Positions 12,061 to 24,609 of a stretch of 64,000 bases of DNA are shown piece by piece (positions within the stretch are counted from its first letter, which is position 1; each line of letters starts with the position of its first letter). This stretch comes from Monoplex corrugatus. Lineage: Eukaryota > Mollusca > Gastropoda > Littorinimorpha > Ranellidae. The notes beneath the pieces were generated by a model, which saw only the letters and a list, made by a program, of their open reading frames with translations, was not told where the DNA came from and did no database searches. The translations under genes were made by a program, and so were the position numbers. The stretch is from the NCBI GenBank assembly GCA_030674185.1, contig CM060307.1:47367181-47431180 (forward strand), written 5' to 3'.

Positions 12061-13716
12061 ATTAACCCCTTAACTGCTCAGTATAATAGCACTTTCGAAT
12101 AACTGCTTGCCAGGGTAAAATTTAGCTTTTTAGGGTAGGTTCAATAAAATGGTTACTGCTTATTTATTTCTTGACAGATCTCTCAGATTTTTTTGCATGT
12201 TTTGTTGTTATGCATTGGTCTACAATGTCCTGTCAAAATAACTTGATTATGTTGATAATTAGTATAGCAGAAACTGACATAACTACAAAAAATTACCAAA
12301 AAATAACAGCTTTCGAGTATACACAAATACACTGTGCCACACAAAATGAGTCAGAACATTGGAAAAGTGGTTTTACTATTTATTCAACATCAGCACTAAC
12401 ACATGACAGTCATATAAATCCCAAGGAATGTTGCTCTTGATCATAATCTGCTCATAATTGGGAGTACTATTTTTTAGGAAAAAAGGGGCATAATCATGCT
12501 TTTTGCAGTATGTTCACTAACATGTACATTACTCATCCACTTATTGAGTTATTTGTTAGATTTTTTGTGGACTTCTTCCTTATACCCTTGTTTACAATTT
12601 CACATCATTCTAATTTGATTTTGTTGGTAATGATGATGGTTCACACTAATAACATGTGATAAATCAGTTTTTGTTTTGTTTTCAATTTGAGAGTTTTAGA
12701 ACAATTCAGCACATAAAAGCCCACTGAACAAAGCAAAATACCTTTTGGTGTTTGCTCAGCAATATTACAAACACCTGGGATTCAAACTGATGTCAATAAA
12801 TGTCCCTCTGTGTAACAATCTGTATGTTACTGGGGGTACCCCAATTCTACTGGAAAGGGGCATAATTTTACTATTTGGGGTAGGTTCAGTACCGCAATCA
12901 CTGCTTATTCATTTGTTGACATATGACTTAGATTTTATGGCTTCTCTTTCATTTTACCCCAAGTTATAATGCTATATAACAATAGTGTAATTTTGTTAGC
13001 CATTGGGAAGATGGCCAGGGATATAACGGATGGTGGTTTTACAGAAAATAAAAGTTTCTAAAAACATACACATGTTACAACACATAAAACCTGTAAAACA
13101 CTGACAAAAACTTCTGTTAGTGTTTACTCAACATCACTGTAAGTACACAGTATGGTCCAAATTGTTATAGTATAATATTATACATATTGGTAAATGTTCA
13201 AAATGACAACTATGGGAAAAAAAAGTCTGAAGAAAAAAATAAACAATTGTCTGTTCAAAAAGAAAGACCCTCCCCCCACATACACACACACTTGGTATCC
13301 ATTTGTTATCACATAAAACACTGTGGGAACTGTGTTAGTGTTTCTGAACATATTGTACTCACATTACTGCCATACTGTTCTATAGGAATCCAGCACTTGC
13401 GCTTGGACATAATCCTCAGGTTGTCTACATTCGTTACTTCATAACTTTGGGGGATGGTGTTCATTTTTTTGTCTGTCCAAATTGTGGTTCAAAGAAACAC
13501 ACAAGGGGATTCATTCTATACTCCACTTGGTCTTCTTTCACTGATGGCACTCAGTCTTGTCACAGCGTTCACAAAACGGTGAACACACACACAGGTGAGG
13601 AAAAAAAAATGCACTGTAGAATGGAAAACTAAGAACACAAAAACAAAAGCACAAAAAAGCAGAAGAAAATGAAATATATATAACTGAGGGGAAAAAAAAA
13701 ACTAACACAGAACACC

Positions 13717-14912
13717 CTACTGCCAATACACAAACTTGGTGTGGTAGTCCTTGAAACATTGGCCTAAGCACAATCCAGGCTTGGATGGGCAGGAGGGGCA
13801 GTAGTAGCGGGATTCCTTCCGCACTTTTATTTTCTTCGTGCAGACCCGACACGGCTTGGTGGGGTTAGACTTGTTTGGTGTCGTGGCAGTGGAAATAAAA
13901 AGTGGTGTGCACCCACCCTCACCTCGTCATCTGTTTTTCCCTCTTCCACAGCTGGCACCTGATCTGGCCAAATCCAAGAGGTGATGACACTCTCCAAAAA
14001 ACTTAGGAAAGTGTTACAGGAGTCATCACCTCTTGACTTTTGCAAGATGAATGCATTGCAGGCTGCAACCTGCAGAAAATGGAAAAACAGTTTTTTTGTC
14101 CATTTCATCGACTTACGTGAGCAGTCATATGGGTGAAGCAGCTGATCTTGTTTGTCAACTCCACCCATATTCCTGTTGTAATTCGATGAAACAGACGGAC
14201 GCATGTTGACACCCCGTCGTCCCCGGTGTGGAATGGGTGCCTCAGTGTGGCCATGCACAGAGGACAGCAGGTGCACCACTTTTGTGCTGTGGTACTTTGT
14301 GGCGACGATCTTGTTGTCACCACAAAGAGCAGCTGATGATCCGGGGTCCAGCTTCACTCCACGTAGCTCCTCTGGAATACCCCGGTTCTCCCGGACGGTG
14401 CCGCAGGCCAAGGTGTTCCTTTCCAGGAGGTAGAGGTACAGCCGCAGACTACTGTACCAGTTGTCCGTGTAGACATGGTAGCCCTTTTCCAGGAGAGGGG
14501 CTACCAAGTACAGCACCATCTTCTCGCTGGCCGAGAGAGTTGGGTTGTCTGCATTTACGGACTCTAGGACAGGCTGCACCTCATTGACGGGGTCCTCCTT
14601 TCCAGCATACACCTTGAAGCGGTAGCAGTAGCCACCACTTCCCTTGACACCGCCGTCAGACTCACAGCACAGGTATATTTTGATGCCAAACCGGGCACGT
14701 TTCAACGGTATGTATTGACGAAATATCAGTCTACCCTTCCAAAGAAGTAGACTTTCATCAACACATACCGCTTGCCGGGGCTCATACACCTCCTGGAACC
14801 TCTCATGCAGATGATCCAGAATAGGACGGATCTTGTAGAGCCGGTCGTACGCTGGATCACCTGGCACTGGCATGGCTGCATTGTTGTTGAAGTGCAGAAA
14901 CTGAAGAAGAAT
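13717..14912 (-). pseudogene. piggyBac transposase exon 2 (catalytic core and Cys-rich end), one frameshift
   Basis: Opens after acceptor TTTCAG (14913-14914 side) with ILLQFLHFN, continuing the DDE_Tnp_1_7 domain. Catalytic acidic residues are present: D in CVDESLLLWKG, D in YHVYTDNWYSS, and both D in NMGGVDKQDQ. A one-base frameshift near 13890 (after HHFLFPLP) moves the last part into another frame. There the typical C-terminal zinc-binding tail follows: CRVC ... CPSC ... C-x3-C, ending at TAG 13717-13719. Without the shift the protein would be a full-length PGBD-like transposase. In the frame of the core it stops early at about 13827, losing the zinc finger. Confidence 0.85.
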
Positions 14913-14983
14913 CTGAAATACAGAGTAAACTTTCAAGATAAGTAAGCAGACCCACAACTGGGCACAACACACACACACACACA

Positions 14984-15028
<45 letters not shown>

Positions 15029-15300
15029 ACACACACACACCCCACACACACACACACAGCCTACACACACACACACACACACACATACACACACACACAC
15101 ACACAGCCTACACACACACAGCCTACACACACACCCACTACACAAGCACACACTGACAGTATCACACACACTTGAATATATAAAAACACCACACTGGTAT
15201 AAAAAAGTGCTTTTGTCTTTTACAAAATGAATAAACTTGCATGGAAAACTTACACACAGAAAATAAATAATGCTTATGCACACACGCGCGCGCGCACACA

Positions 15301-15365
<65 letters not shown>

Positions 15366-15561
15366 ACACATACACACACACACATTCACACAAGCACACA
15401 CTGACAGTATCACACACACATGAATATAAAAACACCACACTGGTGTACCAAAAAAGTGCTTTTGTGTTTTACAAAATCAGCAAACTTGTATGGAAAACTT
15501 GCAAACAGAAATAAATAATGCGTATGTACACATGTGCACTCACACACACACACACGCACAT

Positions 15562-15608
<47 letters not shown>

Positions 15609-15619
15609 CACACACAGCC

Positions 15620-15660
<41 letters not shown>

Positions 15661-15708
15661 TTACACAAGCACACACTGACAGTATCACACACACTTGAAT
15701 ATATAAAA

Positions 15709-15799
<91 letters not shown>

Positions 15800-15861
15800 A
15801 GTGGAGGGATGAAGAATCAAGTAGTGAAAAAAAGAAAAGAAAAAAAAATAGAGCTACTTGC
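14913..15861 (-). other. GC-AG intron of the piggyBac gene, filled with (CA)n
   Basis: On the minus strand exon 1 ends ...TTCCAG and is followed by GCAAGT (15861 downward), a GC-type donor matching the consensus. The acceptor is CTGTATTTCAG ending at 14913. Both exons end and begin on codon boundaries and the joined residues (NRFQ then ILLQFLHF) fit the continuous piggyBac fold. The 949-bp intron holds four CA arrays. Confidence 0.75.
14969..15792 (+). repeat. Cluster of (CA)n arrays with internal duplication
   Basis: CA arrays at about 14969-15145, 15293-15400, 15538-15660 and 15712-15792. The spacers are repeated: ACTGACAGTATCACACACA recurs at about 15151, 15398 and 15675, and AAAAAGTGCTTTTGT at about 15200 and 15450, so a unit of roughly 240 bp has been duplicated at least twice. 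Confidence 0.85.
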
Positions 15862-16656
15862 CTGGAACCGGTTTCTTGTCATGATGGAGCTGAAGACTGG
15901 AATTCTGTACAGCACCTTCTTAGACCAGTACAGTTCAATTGAAGGTAGCCGCACAATGCCCATCAGCAGAACCAGGCCCAGAAACTTCCTCATTTCTGCA
16001 CAGTCGACTTTCTCCCACTTGTTGGCCCTGGAAAACTGTGGAAGATTGGGGTGTGCCTCGAGAAACTGGTCAGCATACAGGTTTGTCTGAATGACGAGAT
16101 GGTTGACTAGGTCAGAAAAAAATAATTCCAAATAGTCAACCGGCCTAAAATTAGCACAGCTGACCTTCAACCCCGGATTTCCAGTGAAAACTACACCAGG
16201 GTTGGGGTGCTGTGCATCAGCTTCTCGCCATTCTCTCACTAGCTGTTGCTGACCACGCCTCACGCCACGCCCCCTGCCGCTTCCACGGGGCCCTCGCCGT
16301 CGTCCAGACCCCCTACCACGTCCACGACCCCGTCCCCTCCTGACAGGAGGGGGTGCAGTGCTTGTTGATGGTAGAGGATCCCCCATTTCCTCTTCTTCAC
16401 CCTCGCTAGCACTGGTTTCCCCACTGCTTTCACTGGGAGCGAACGAAGGATCCACGTCATCACCAGCACCTATCTCCGATAAAAGTGGATGGTGCTGGTT
16501 CCCATCCGTCTCCTCCTCATCACTGATGTCAGGATCCGATCCTCCCATGTCTTCTTCTCCACTGTCTTGATCGTTGAATATCTCGTCCAACACATCAAGC
16601 GCAGTGTACCGCTTGAAAACAGGTCGAGCCGACGACGTACTAGGTCTCGCTGCCAT
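15862..16656 (-). CDS. piggyBac transposase exon 1
   Basis: Start chosen at the ATG read on the minus strand from 16656 (AAGATGGCAGC, good context); upstream codons in this frame lack a better ATG. The N-terminal third is acidic and Ser/Glu-rich (residues about 15-110), followed by an RG-rich stretch (about 115-140, many GRGR repeats) that may be a nuclear-localisation or nucleic-acid-binding segment. The DDE_Tnp_1_7 N-terminal domain then follows ([28 protein letters not shown]). The exon ends at a codon boundary at 15862 and joins 14912. No break seen. Confidence 0.85.
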
Positions 16657-17223
16657 CTTGAATTCGCTAATCACTGTAACCTCTCAACTCGCGATTTGCA
16701 TATCCTGTGGTCAGTTACTGGTGACGTGAAGGATATGGGGCTCTTCGCTGATATCAGCAACAGAGTTGGAAACATTTTGCGCAGTCATTTCTTGTGTAGA
16801 TTTGCTCGCTTTCCGTGACGAGTTTACTACGAGTGGCACTCGTATACGGGCGTGGTGAATTTCGATTTTACTACGAGCGTTACTCGTACCAAGCAGAGAA
16901 GAGGTTAATAACAGTAGGTATTCCAAAGTGCTCTTCGCGGGCGGCGAAAAGTACGGCAAAGTGCGATTTTTCACTGGTTTTCAACTTGCTCGTTCTCAAC
17001 AAAATGCAGTGTCAGAAATAAAAAACATAGATCATGTTGATCTGTGATCCTTTAAGCTTTGTTTAAAGTCAAAATAAATCAATAAGTGTAACATTTACCG
17101 TTTGAAATATGCTTTTGATGATGGGTACTAAATTGCGATTTTGCTGCTACTGGAACGATGAAATCGGAACACGGTTTTGACACCTACCTTGAAAACTCGC
17201 CTCGAGGAGATTCGCTGGGTCAG

Positions 17224-17267
17224 ATATCAACAAACCATTTACACATATCAACAAACCATTTACACAG
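17224..17267 (+). repeat. Tandem duplication, 21-bp unit
   Basis: ATATCAACAAACCATTTACAC occurs twice back to back (single unit of 21 bases, described here as ATATCAACAA then ACCATTTACAC). Confidence 0.85.
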
Positions 17268-17537
17268 TCAAAAAGACGACTAAATTTGCTTTCATCCGAT
17301 GTAAAAAGTGAACTGATAGGCTTCCATTTAGTCGGTCGTTTCGTGCGTTAAAAACTTCCGTCGATGATTTCGCAACCTTACTCAAAACCAATCTCGCCAT
17401 ATTTTCCACTGTACAAAAGGGCAAGGTTTCAACTTTCAACTTCTGCTATTTGCATACGGATTCAACCACTGGCTGTTTTCCTCGAGGACTGAGAACAATG
17501 CAACCTATTTTCGCTCTCTCTTAGCATCTGACGCGCA

Positions 17538-18910
17538 ATGGCGGACACGCGCGAAGATCGTTCGGGCGAGCACATGGACGTCGAAGTTTATGTCGACCGC
17601 TCCAGCCACGACGAATCAAGCGATCCAACTTATCTAGAGGGTAAGTGAAATATCTTGCAGTTTGTTTACTATTACTTTTCGACATTTTCTTTCCTGATTT
17701 TAGAATATAATTGTTTGGAAAGCGCACAGCTGCAGCACCCACAGTATCATGAATATGTTAGAAGGTAGGGGTAGGTGACGGTTTGGGGTGCGGTAATTTT
17801 GCAGAGAGTGAGATCAGGCATATGATTAAACTTTTAAAGGAAAATGTTTACAAAAGATTTTTTTAATAATCCATGCCTTATTATATTTATTTATAATGAT
17901 GTTAATGAGAGATTAGCGATTTATTGTGGTCACGTGACCAACGCTTTGATCGATCGATAGTCGAATCGGCCGAGTGCCCTCCCTTGACTTCACTCGATCT
18001 GGTTCAGTGTCGTTCAATAATTTCACAATGTTACACCTTTTTCTTTTCTGCCTTTGTGTAAACTTCCTGAATGGTACCATTGAAACAAATTTGCATGTTT
18101 ATCAATCCTATTATTTTTAGGCCCAATATTATTATCACCTAGTTCAACAGCTTTAAAAGTTTATTATTGTTATTAATATTGTTATATTTTTGTTATTGTT
18201 ATTTTACTATCATTATTCATTATTATTTATCATTATTATTATTATCATTATTTCATTATTAGTTTACTATCATTCATTACTATTTATTATCATTACTATT
18301 ATTGTCATCAAAAATATTTAAACAAAATAAAGTAGGCCTACCAGGTTAATGGGTTGGACACTATGAACCTTCCTAACTAGGCCTATAGTGTTTATGAGAT
18401 AAATTTTGTTGTGCTGATTTGAATAGGCCTAAATGTATGGGACATTTTACTTTGCCCACTACTTTGTGAGTTAGGGTAAGGTATTATAATTTTATTTTCA
18501 AAGCTGACAATAATACTGGTAGGCTTCTTACAGCTCCACACCAATCTCTCTCTCTCTTGATCCTTTCTCTCTTTAACAGGCAGGGAAGTTAATTGAGCAG
18601 GGGTACAAAAGTCCTTGTGTTCCTGCATGTTTTATGTTCTTGATTTTTGGATTTGTTTTTGTTTTGGTCAGTATTTGCCTCTTGCTCTGTATGTATAGGC
18701 CTGTTTGTCCCTACAAATGGGATTTTCACATTACGCTACAGGATAGAACAGATAGATGTACTAATACTTTCCCTCTACACTATTTTTCTCACAGATGATC
18801 TCTTCATGAGGATGAAGGAGCGATTTCTTAAGACTGGCAGAGGGCGGAGACCTAGTCTTTTGGACAACTTTGACAGCAATGATGATGAACTGTATCTTAA
18901 CATGTTTTAA
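17538..18910 (+). CDS. Candidate two-exon gene for a 72-residue protein, unknown function
   Basis: Exon 1 (17538-17640) begins at ATG in CGCAATGGCGGAC and ends with donor GTAAGTG at 17641. Exon 2 (18795-18910) follows acceptor TTTTCTCACAG. The split codon G|AT joins in frame and the frame ends at TAA 18908-18910. The product is 72 residues: an acidic N-terminal half (MADTREDRSGEHMD...), a basic centre (RMKERFLKTGRGRR) and an acidic end (DSNDDELYLNMF). No domain is recognised. A CpG-containing stretch precedes the start. It could be a small host gene or the two visible exons of a larger or transposon-derived one. Splicing is inferred from consensus sites only. Confidence 0.45.
18160..18312 (+). 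repeat. ATT-rich low-complexity stretch in intron
   Basis: Irregular TTA/ATT trinucleotide repeats with interspersed TCATTA, lying in the intron of the candidate gene at 17538-18910. Confidence 0.8.
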
Positions 18911-21371
18911 TTTCCTGTCACTTGTGAAGGGGGAATCACTGATCATAGACACTGACAAGTATTTTTTTTACATTTCATTACATATTTTTTGTAAAAAGAG
19001 ATGATTTCTATCTTTTGTGCTTCCAGTTTAAGTTGAAGGCCAGGACAGTTATCTACTGTGATTAAGCAACAGTGAAAGGTCAAGACAATGATGTGGAAGC
19101 TTTTGATAATGTTCTACACACAGTTAAGGAACAGTTAAAGGTCAAGACATGTTTTAATCGTTGTTTAATGATAAAAAAACAAAAACAAATTGGCATGTAA
19201 AAACTATGAAGATGACTTCTTTGAATGAATGTTGTTGATGTACATGTCTTGTTTGATTCGATATGTAAACAAAACGCATTATTTGTTACTATTATCAGCT
19301 GACATTTGTTATAATTTTGTCATCTGATTTTTGTTTACAGAAAGATTGAAACCTAATGTCTTGTTTGTTATACTGACAGATCATAAAAAACTGATCATTT
19401 TGGTATATGGTACTTTGCAGTAGGATGAATGTGACAGAAGTTACGGAGTCTTGCAAAAAGCTAAAATACACATTTTTTTTCAAAATAGGTATTTTATCCT
19501 TACCCAAATATGGTTTGATTAAACATACAGATGTCTGGGGTTGTTTTACATTGAAAGAGTTTGTCATGCTGAGCAATCTGATATCAAAACCATTTTTGTA
19601 ACTTTAAAGTGAAAAAAGTTATGGTGCACCAAATGTGTAAAATTCGCCATTTTTTTCACTGTGACAAATAGGCATATTTTGCATTTTTGACATCTGATAT
19701 CTTTTCAACCAGCTTTCAGATGAAGCTGGAAAAAATTAGGGTTAAATTCCTTAATATGTTTATCATATATGATTCATTTCAGTGTCACTGTATTGTATTT
19801 CTTAAAGATAATGGAGTTTGAAATTAATGAAAATGGGTCCCTTGCTCAGTTGTTTGGAACGGCGGCGTCCAATTTTGCTATTTTTTGTCATTTTCATAGG
19901 TCTGTATTTTTATTGATATGCATTTCTGTCCGTATGTTTTTTGCACATCAACTTAACAAGTAAAAACCTCCTCAGAAATGATTTTCTGGACTTGTGTGAT
20001 TTTATATGTGTGTTCAAGGCATGTCTGAATGTGGCCTAAAAAAACGTGTGAAATTTTTCTAAGTCCAAAAAGAAAGGAAAAAATCATAAAAAATGTATGT
20101 TTTATCCCACATTAAAATTAAAAAATAAAGTACCGTATGTATGTGTTCAGAATGAAAATCTCTATTTTCCCAGCTGATTTTTATACAGATAAGTTCAAAT
20201 TTGAAAATCACTTTGGAATACCTAATAACAGACAAAAATGAAGCTAGAATTAGAAACAAAACAATCATTTCAAGAGATAGATATAAAATCATTTTGCTCA
20301 TCGTTCAAGTGTCTTATTACTGCAAATTCAACCAAAAAAGTCACGACTCGCTACTTCAGTAGTCTTATGAATAACTTTTAATATTTCATCAGTTTCTGTA
20401 CATATAAAAGGACATCTGAGAATCAATGACTTCTGGAATCACTTAAATAATTGAAATATTAAAAATTACTGCATGCTTTTATGCTACAGTCTGTCCAAAA
20501 ATATCATCCGATCAAAATTCTACTAAAAACTAAACACACACACATACACATGCACACACACATAACACACATATACACACACAGAGAAAAACATAACAGA
20601 CAAGATTTATGTAAGTTACATTTGATTTTGATTTTATACATCAGTCTTTAAAAAATAGACTAAACTGTCTGCGGATGAGTCAAGTCACCGAACACTTAGC
20701 ACAGCCAGCGTCCAAAGTAAACTTCAGGAAGGATTTGGGACCACTCACCATTCAGGAACATGTCACTTAACTCCTACAATAGAGAAATATATGAATTTCT
20801 GCATAATATATACTATTCATTGAGAGATTGGAAAGGAAAGGAAACCATAATGCATAGTCTTCACATTAACATTACTTTAACATTAAGCCCAAACTCGCGA
20901 CTTTGATTTTTAGCATATTACTTGTAAAAATCCACCAAAGCAGAGCAATCCTGCTAAGTATTTCCGGTGTACTCTTGCCCTTTAATACAAATCAATAACA
21001 ACAGGCTACTATTAAATAAGATGCAATCTTCCCTTTAAAACAAATTAATGACAATGGGCCTATCCTTTTCAGATATTGACTACAAATTGAAACAACTACA
21101 TAAGCTAATGGATGGCCTACTTTACAAATAATACAACTCATAGCCTTCTATTCAGTTTCAAAACCTAAATGAAGAATATTATAACAATGAACAGAAGATT
21201 TTGTTTTGTGACATTCTAAATCTCTGTGTGTGTTAGTGTGTGTGCGTGTTGTCAGAGAGAGAGAGTGTTGTCAGAGAGAGAGAGAGATGGAGAGAGAGAG
21301 GATCATGCCTGTTAACACCTTTGATATGAATGTATTGTGGCCTATTTACTTATTTATTCATTTCTTGTTCT

Positions 21372-21434
<63 letters not shown>

Positions 21435-24165
21435 TTCATGTCAAGGAAAGTACAATAACGTGCACAGAATTGTTTGTTGATTTGAAAAAAAAAATATTTA
21501 CTTATTCATTCATTCATTTATTTGAGAGAGAGAGTGAGTTGGGGAGGCGGGTATGCGCACCCCTCTGTTTGGGCAAACCCATTTACCACGGCTCGGCGAA
21601 GCACGTCGAGCACATAGTATTTTTAGTAGTAAGCTCGCCCGTCGTGGGGTGAGCAGATCTACACTGCGACATGCAAATAGCATGATCTCGGGGAGGAAAT
21701 GGTTGACGAACCTAGCTTCGGCTGACAACTCCGAATCGAGTTCAAAAGCAGTTGTCCTTTTCTTCAAAAATACAATGTCACAGATAAAACAGAACTTGAT
21801 CTGTTGATTGCTAGATCTAGTCTTTGTCCGACAACGTAAAACTTGCCGAGCTGAAACTTGCACAGCGTTCTGTTACGCCGGTAGTAATAAGCCTATGGCG
21901 TTGGCACATTCCGACGTCGTTTTGCTACTGATCTGGAACAGATCCTCATGTAAAAAGTTGGCGTACAGCCGTATTTTACATCAAATTGATTTCATATTAC
22001 ACATGCACATAGAAAAAAGTATGCAAAATCGAATCCCGCCGACGAGAAGTTCCAAAAATGGCGACTTGCCTGCAAACTTTTCCGATGAAAAAAAGCAAAA
22101 CTTTGGAAGCGTCGATCTCGGTTCGAAACTGGCACACATAGCTCTCGTCAGGATATATCATTTTGTTACATTGATTCTCATTGGTTGCAAAATTACAATG
22201 TGATTGGTTCACAAATATAGCCGTACCGACCGAAATAGTGAAGCACCCCAGACAAACTTCGATTCTAAACGCATACCATATCCGCGATTACGCCCGAAAC
22301 GCGGATTTTCGACTTTCTCATCAAATAATTCCATTTTCGCTGTAAGTACATAAAATGTCAATCATTCAAATCTTTATTCATTTCTGATTCATATAAGAAA
22401 AAAAATCAGGATGAAACACCGATTAAAGAGGCAGTAATACTTGATTGAACTGAAGACCCCCCAGTTTTGCGGCCGGCCCCCGTTTTTGCCCAGTTTTTGG
22501 TACCACAAATTTGATGTCGCGTTTCGGTTCGCACGGCATTGCTACTAATTGTAAATTTATGTTCGTTCTACAAGGTAATAAGTAGGCTATTTCAAGTACA
22601 AAGTAAATTGGCTCTTCCAACTTCCTCGAGAGAATGGCTCAAAACGAAACAAAAATGAAAGTTGAAACTAAACTTTCCTATTACTGGGCAATAGGCCCTA
22701 GGCCTATAAGTAGGTAGGACCACCGCCTATTACAGCGTGTGTAACATAGGCTGACAAGCTGCATTTTGGCTACTTTTCACATCGGCCTGGCTGACAATAT
22801 ATTGCACCTACACTTGTAAAAAATATGTCAGTGAATAAAACAATCCTTCTACCTTCTTTCTTGTATGTTTATGCGAGAGAATGTGGACGAGTATTTCCGA
22901 TGTAAGCTGAAACCGAAGCTTGGGTATCGCGTGCAGCAAACCCCGCGGCCATTTTTTTTTCACACCTCGCGCTGGCTTGTGTTGGGGTACTCCCCTAGAA
23001 TGCTCACGGATTCTCCGCAAACCGACCAATCAGAACACATGTACTATCGATGGAAAGGTCGAGATTTCCTCTACACGTTGGTGTAAATTTCGTATTTATT
23101 TGTTTACAATTTAGAAGATTTCCAAGAGGTTGAAAAATCGCTTCTTTTCAACGTACAGCGAAATTTTACTGCTTCGTTCAATCAGATCAACTTATATATC
23201 GACGGAAAGCTTGATTTTTCCTCTTTAAAATGGTATATAACTTGACCCGGAAGTCGTTGCCGCGTTGAGTCCGTGGGGAAGAAAAGGGAGAACCCCCACA
23301 CGCGCTCGCTTTGTCACACTGACAACATGGCTGAGCCAGCAGATGCAGCCGGCGTGCATGGCACCTCTCGTGTTTTCGACTCGATTACCCCATTACTGCG
23401 TAAATAACGGAAGTCTACCACCTGGAACTGTTGATTAGTTATCATATTTGATTTCCTTTGTGATTACAGTAATGTTTTAGGCAGAAATCATCGCATAATT
23501 GTCTCTCAGTTTACATGTACCCGAACCGGAAGTGGCAAAGTCGATCGAAAGACTGGGAGTACAGTGCTGGCTATGAAATCGCAAAATAACTCGGAATTCG
23601 AGCGATATCTTTCTATAGACCCCTATTGTTTTTGAAGAAAGATGCCTTAAGGATCTTACGATTTTTTGGAGAGTCGTTTTATGTAGTTCCTCTATTTTTA
23701 AATGGTGTTTTGTTCGACATTTCACTGATCAGGAACGATAACTCGGGAAGGGTAGCAGACGAATTTTTTCAGTTTCGAAGAAACGCATGTTGGTTTTTCA
23801 ACATGCCTTCACCCTTCTCCTTTTATACACGTGTATATGAAACTTAATCCGTTTTCCGGGAGAATGGTAAGACTGGAGGAAGCGATAAGATTCTACTCCT
23901 CAGTGGTTGAGGAGGGAAAGGGATCATGGTGTGCATGCAAGAAACAGCAACTTGAGTTTCAACTTTCATTCTCAACTTTTGTTAGCAGAATGTGGTGTGT
24001 GCCCATGGCATGTGCTATAAATATAATCATCATCAGGCAGTTTAGAAACTCTGTACCTTGCAGTTATTTGTTATGAATACATACACTAGATTTCTTCATC
24101 ATAATTTTTCAAAGGCATGCCAGGTCAGAGCAGATCAACCACATGCAGTGCTGTGCTGATAACTG
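18911..24165. other. Unrecognised DNA with a (GA)n array
   Basis: No supported gene. It contains short CA runs near 20535-20585, GA arrays at 21252-21440, and CpG-rich patches near 21540-21650 and 23230-23400. The second patch holds ATGGCTGAGCC at 23327 with a 26-codon ORF that I could not connect to other exons. Confidence 0.5.
21252..21440 (+). repeat. (GA)n microsatellites
   Basis: GA runs at 21254-21300 and 21373-21434, interrupted by a 70-base unique segment. Confidence 0.9.
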
Positions 24166-24211
24166 AAGTGAGGTAGCTGCTAAAACTGAGTTGCCAGCCA
24201 ATGCTGACCCC

Positions 24212-24609
24212 ATGCCTGTAGTTGATGCTCCAGATGAGGATGAAGAGGAGGATGCCCTTCCTGTTCCAGAAGAGCTGGAGAACGACACCGAAACTTTTGA
24301 CTTCCAGTACACTGGCCAAGGACAGTCTGTCGCAGTATTTTAGATGACAGGTTCTATTTAGGACAAATCCTCATGGTCCATCGACCTGACCTCGCAGATG
24401 TGACGTTCATGGAACAGCGAGGTGAAGAAAATGTCTTCAAGTGGCCCTCATCTGACACCATCGAACAAGTTGCTGCTTGTTTTGTGTTTTTCTCTGACTT
24501 TGACCTTGTTGAGAAACACAGGATGTGGGCAGTCAGAGAGGCAGAGTGGGCATCCATGAAGAGGAGGTGGAGGCAGTTCCTGCAGCATGCAGAACAGCTC
24601 GACGCGTAG
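24212..24609 (+). pseudogene. Broken ORF with a small SH3/chromo-like domain, probably transposon-derived
   Basis: A first frame (24212-24343) encodes an acidic stretch (DEDEEEDALPVPEELEND) and reaches TAG at 24341. One base back in frame the sequence continues LDDRFYLGQILMVHRPDL and runs to TAG at 24607, so a single-base deletion near 24339 splits one protein. The second half (DVTFMEQRGEENVFKWPS ... VFFSDFDL) resembles the small beta-barrel-like domain often found at the C-terminus of uncharacterised transposon proteins, where a Y-x-G-x-I and a W-P motif recur. The family is not firmly recognised. Upstream stops leave its 5' end unknown. Confidence 0.4.

Larger units (their letters stand above)
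12062..16908 (-). mobile_element. piggyBac-family DNA transposon
   Basis: A two-exon piggyBac transposase on the minus strand lies between TTAA at 12062-12065 and TTAA at 16905-16908. Read inward, both ends start TTAACC and share roughly 18 of the first 26 bases (left TTAACCCCTTAACTGCTC, reversed right TTAACCTCTTCTCTGCTT), as expected for a family that duplicates TTAA. The 5' subterminal region carries two direct copies of TTTACTACGAG (about 16825 and 16869), each starting an ACGAG-N-ACTCGT palindrome. The left end is less certain: a second TTAA at 12070 is an alternative, and the 1.65 kb beyond the stop codon is long for this family. Confidence 0.65.

Noticed and set aside
21510..21863. 117-codon minus-strand ORF with basic composition
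   Set aside because: No recognisable motif and it overlaps similarly open frames on the other strand; probably chance in GC-richer DNA.
23327..23404. ATGGCTGAGCC ORF of 26 codons in a CpG-rich patch
   Set aside because: Could be a first exon with donor near GCGTAAAT, but that donor is weak and no partner exon is evident.
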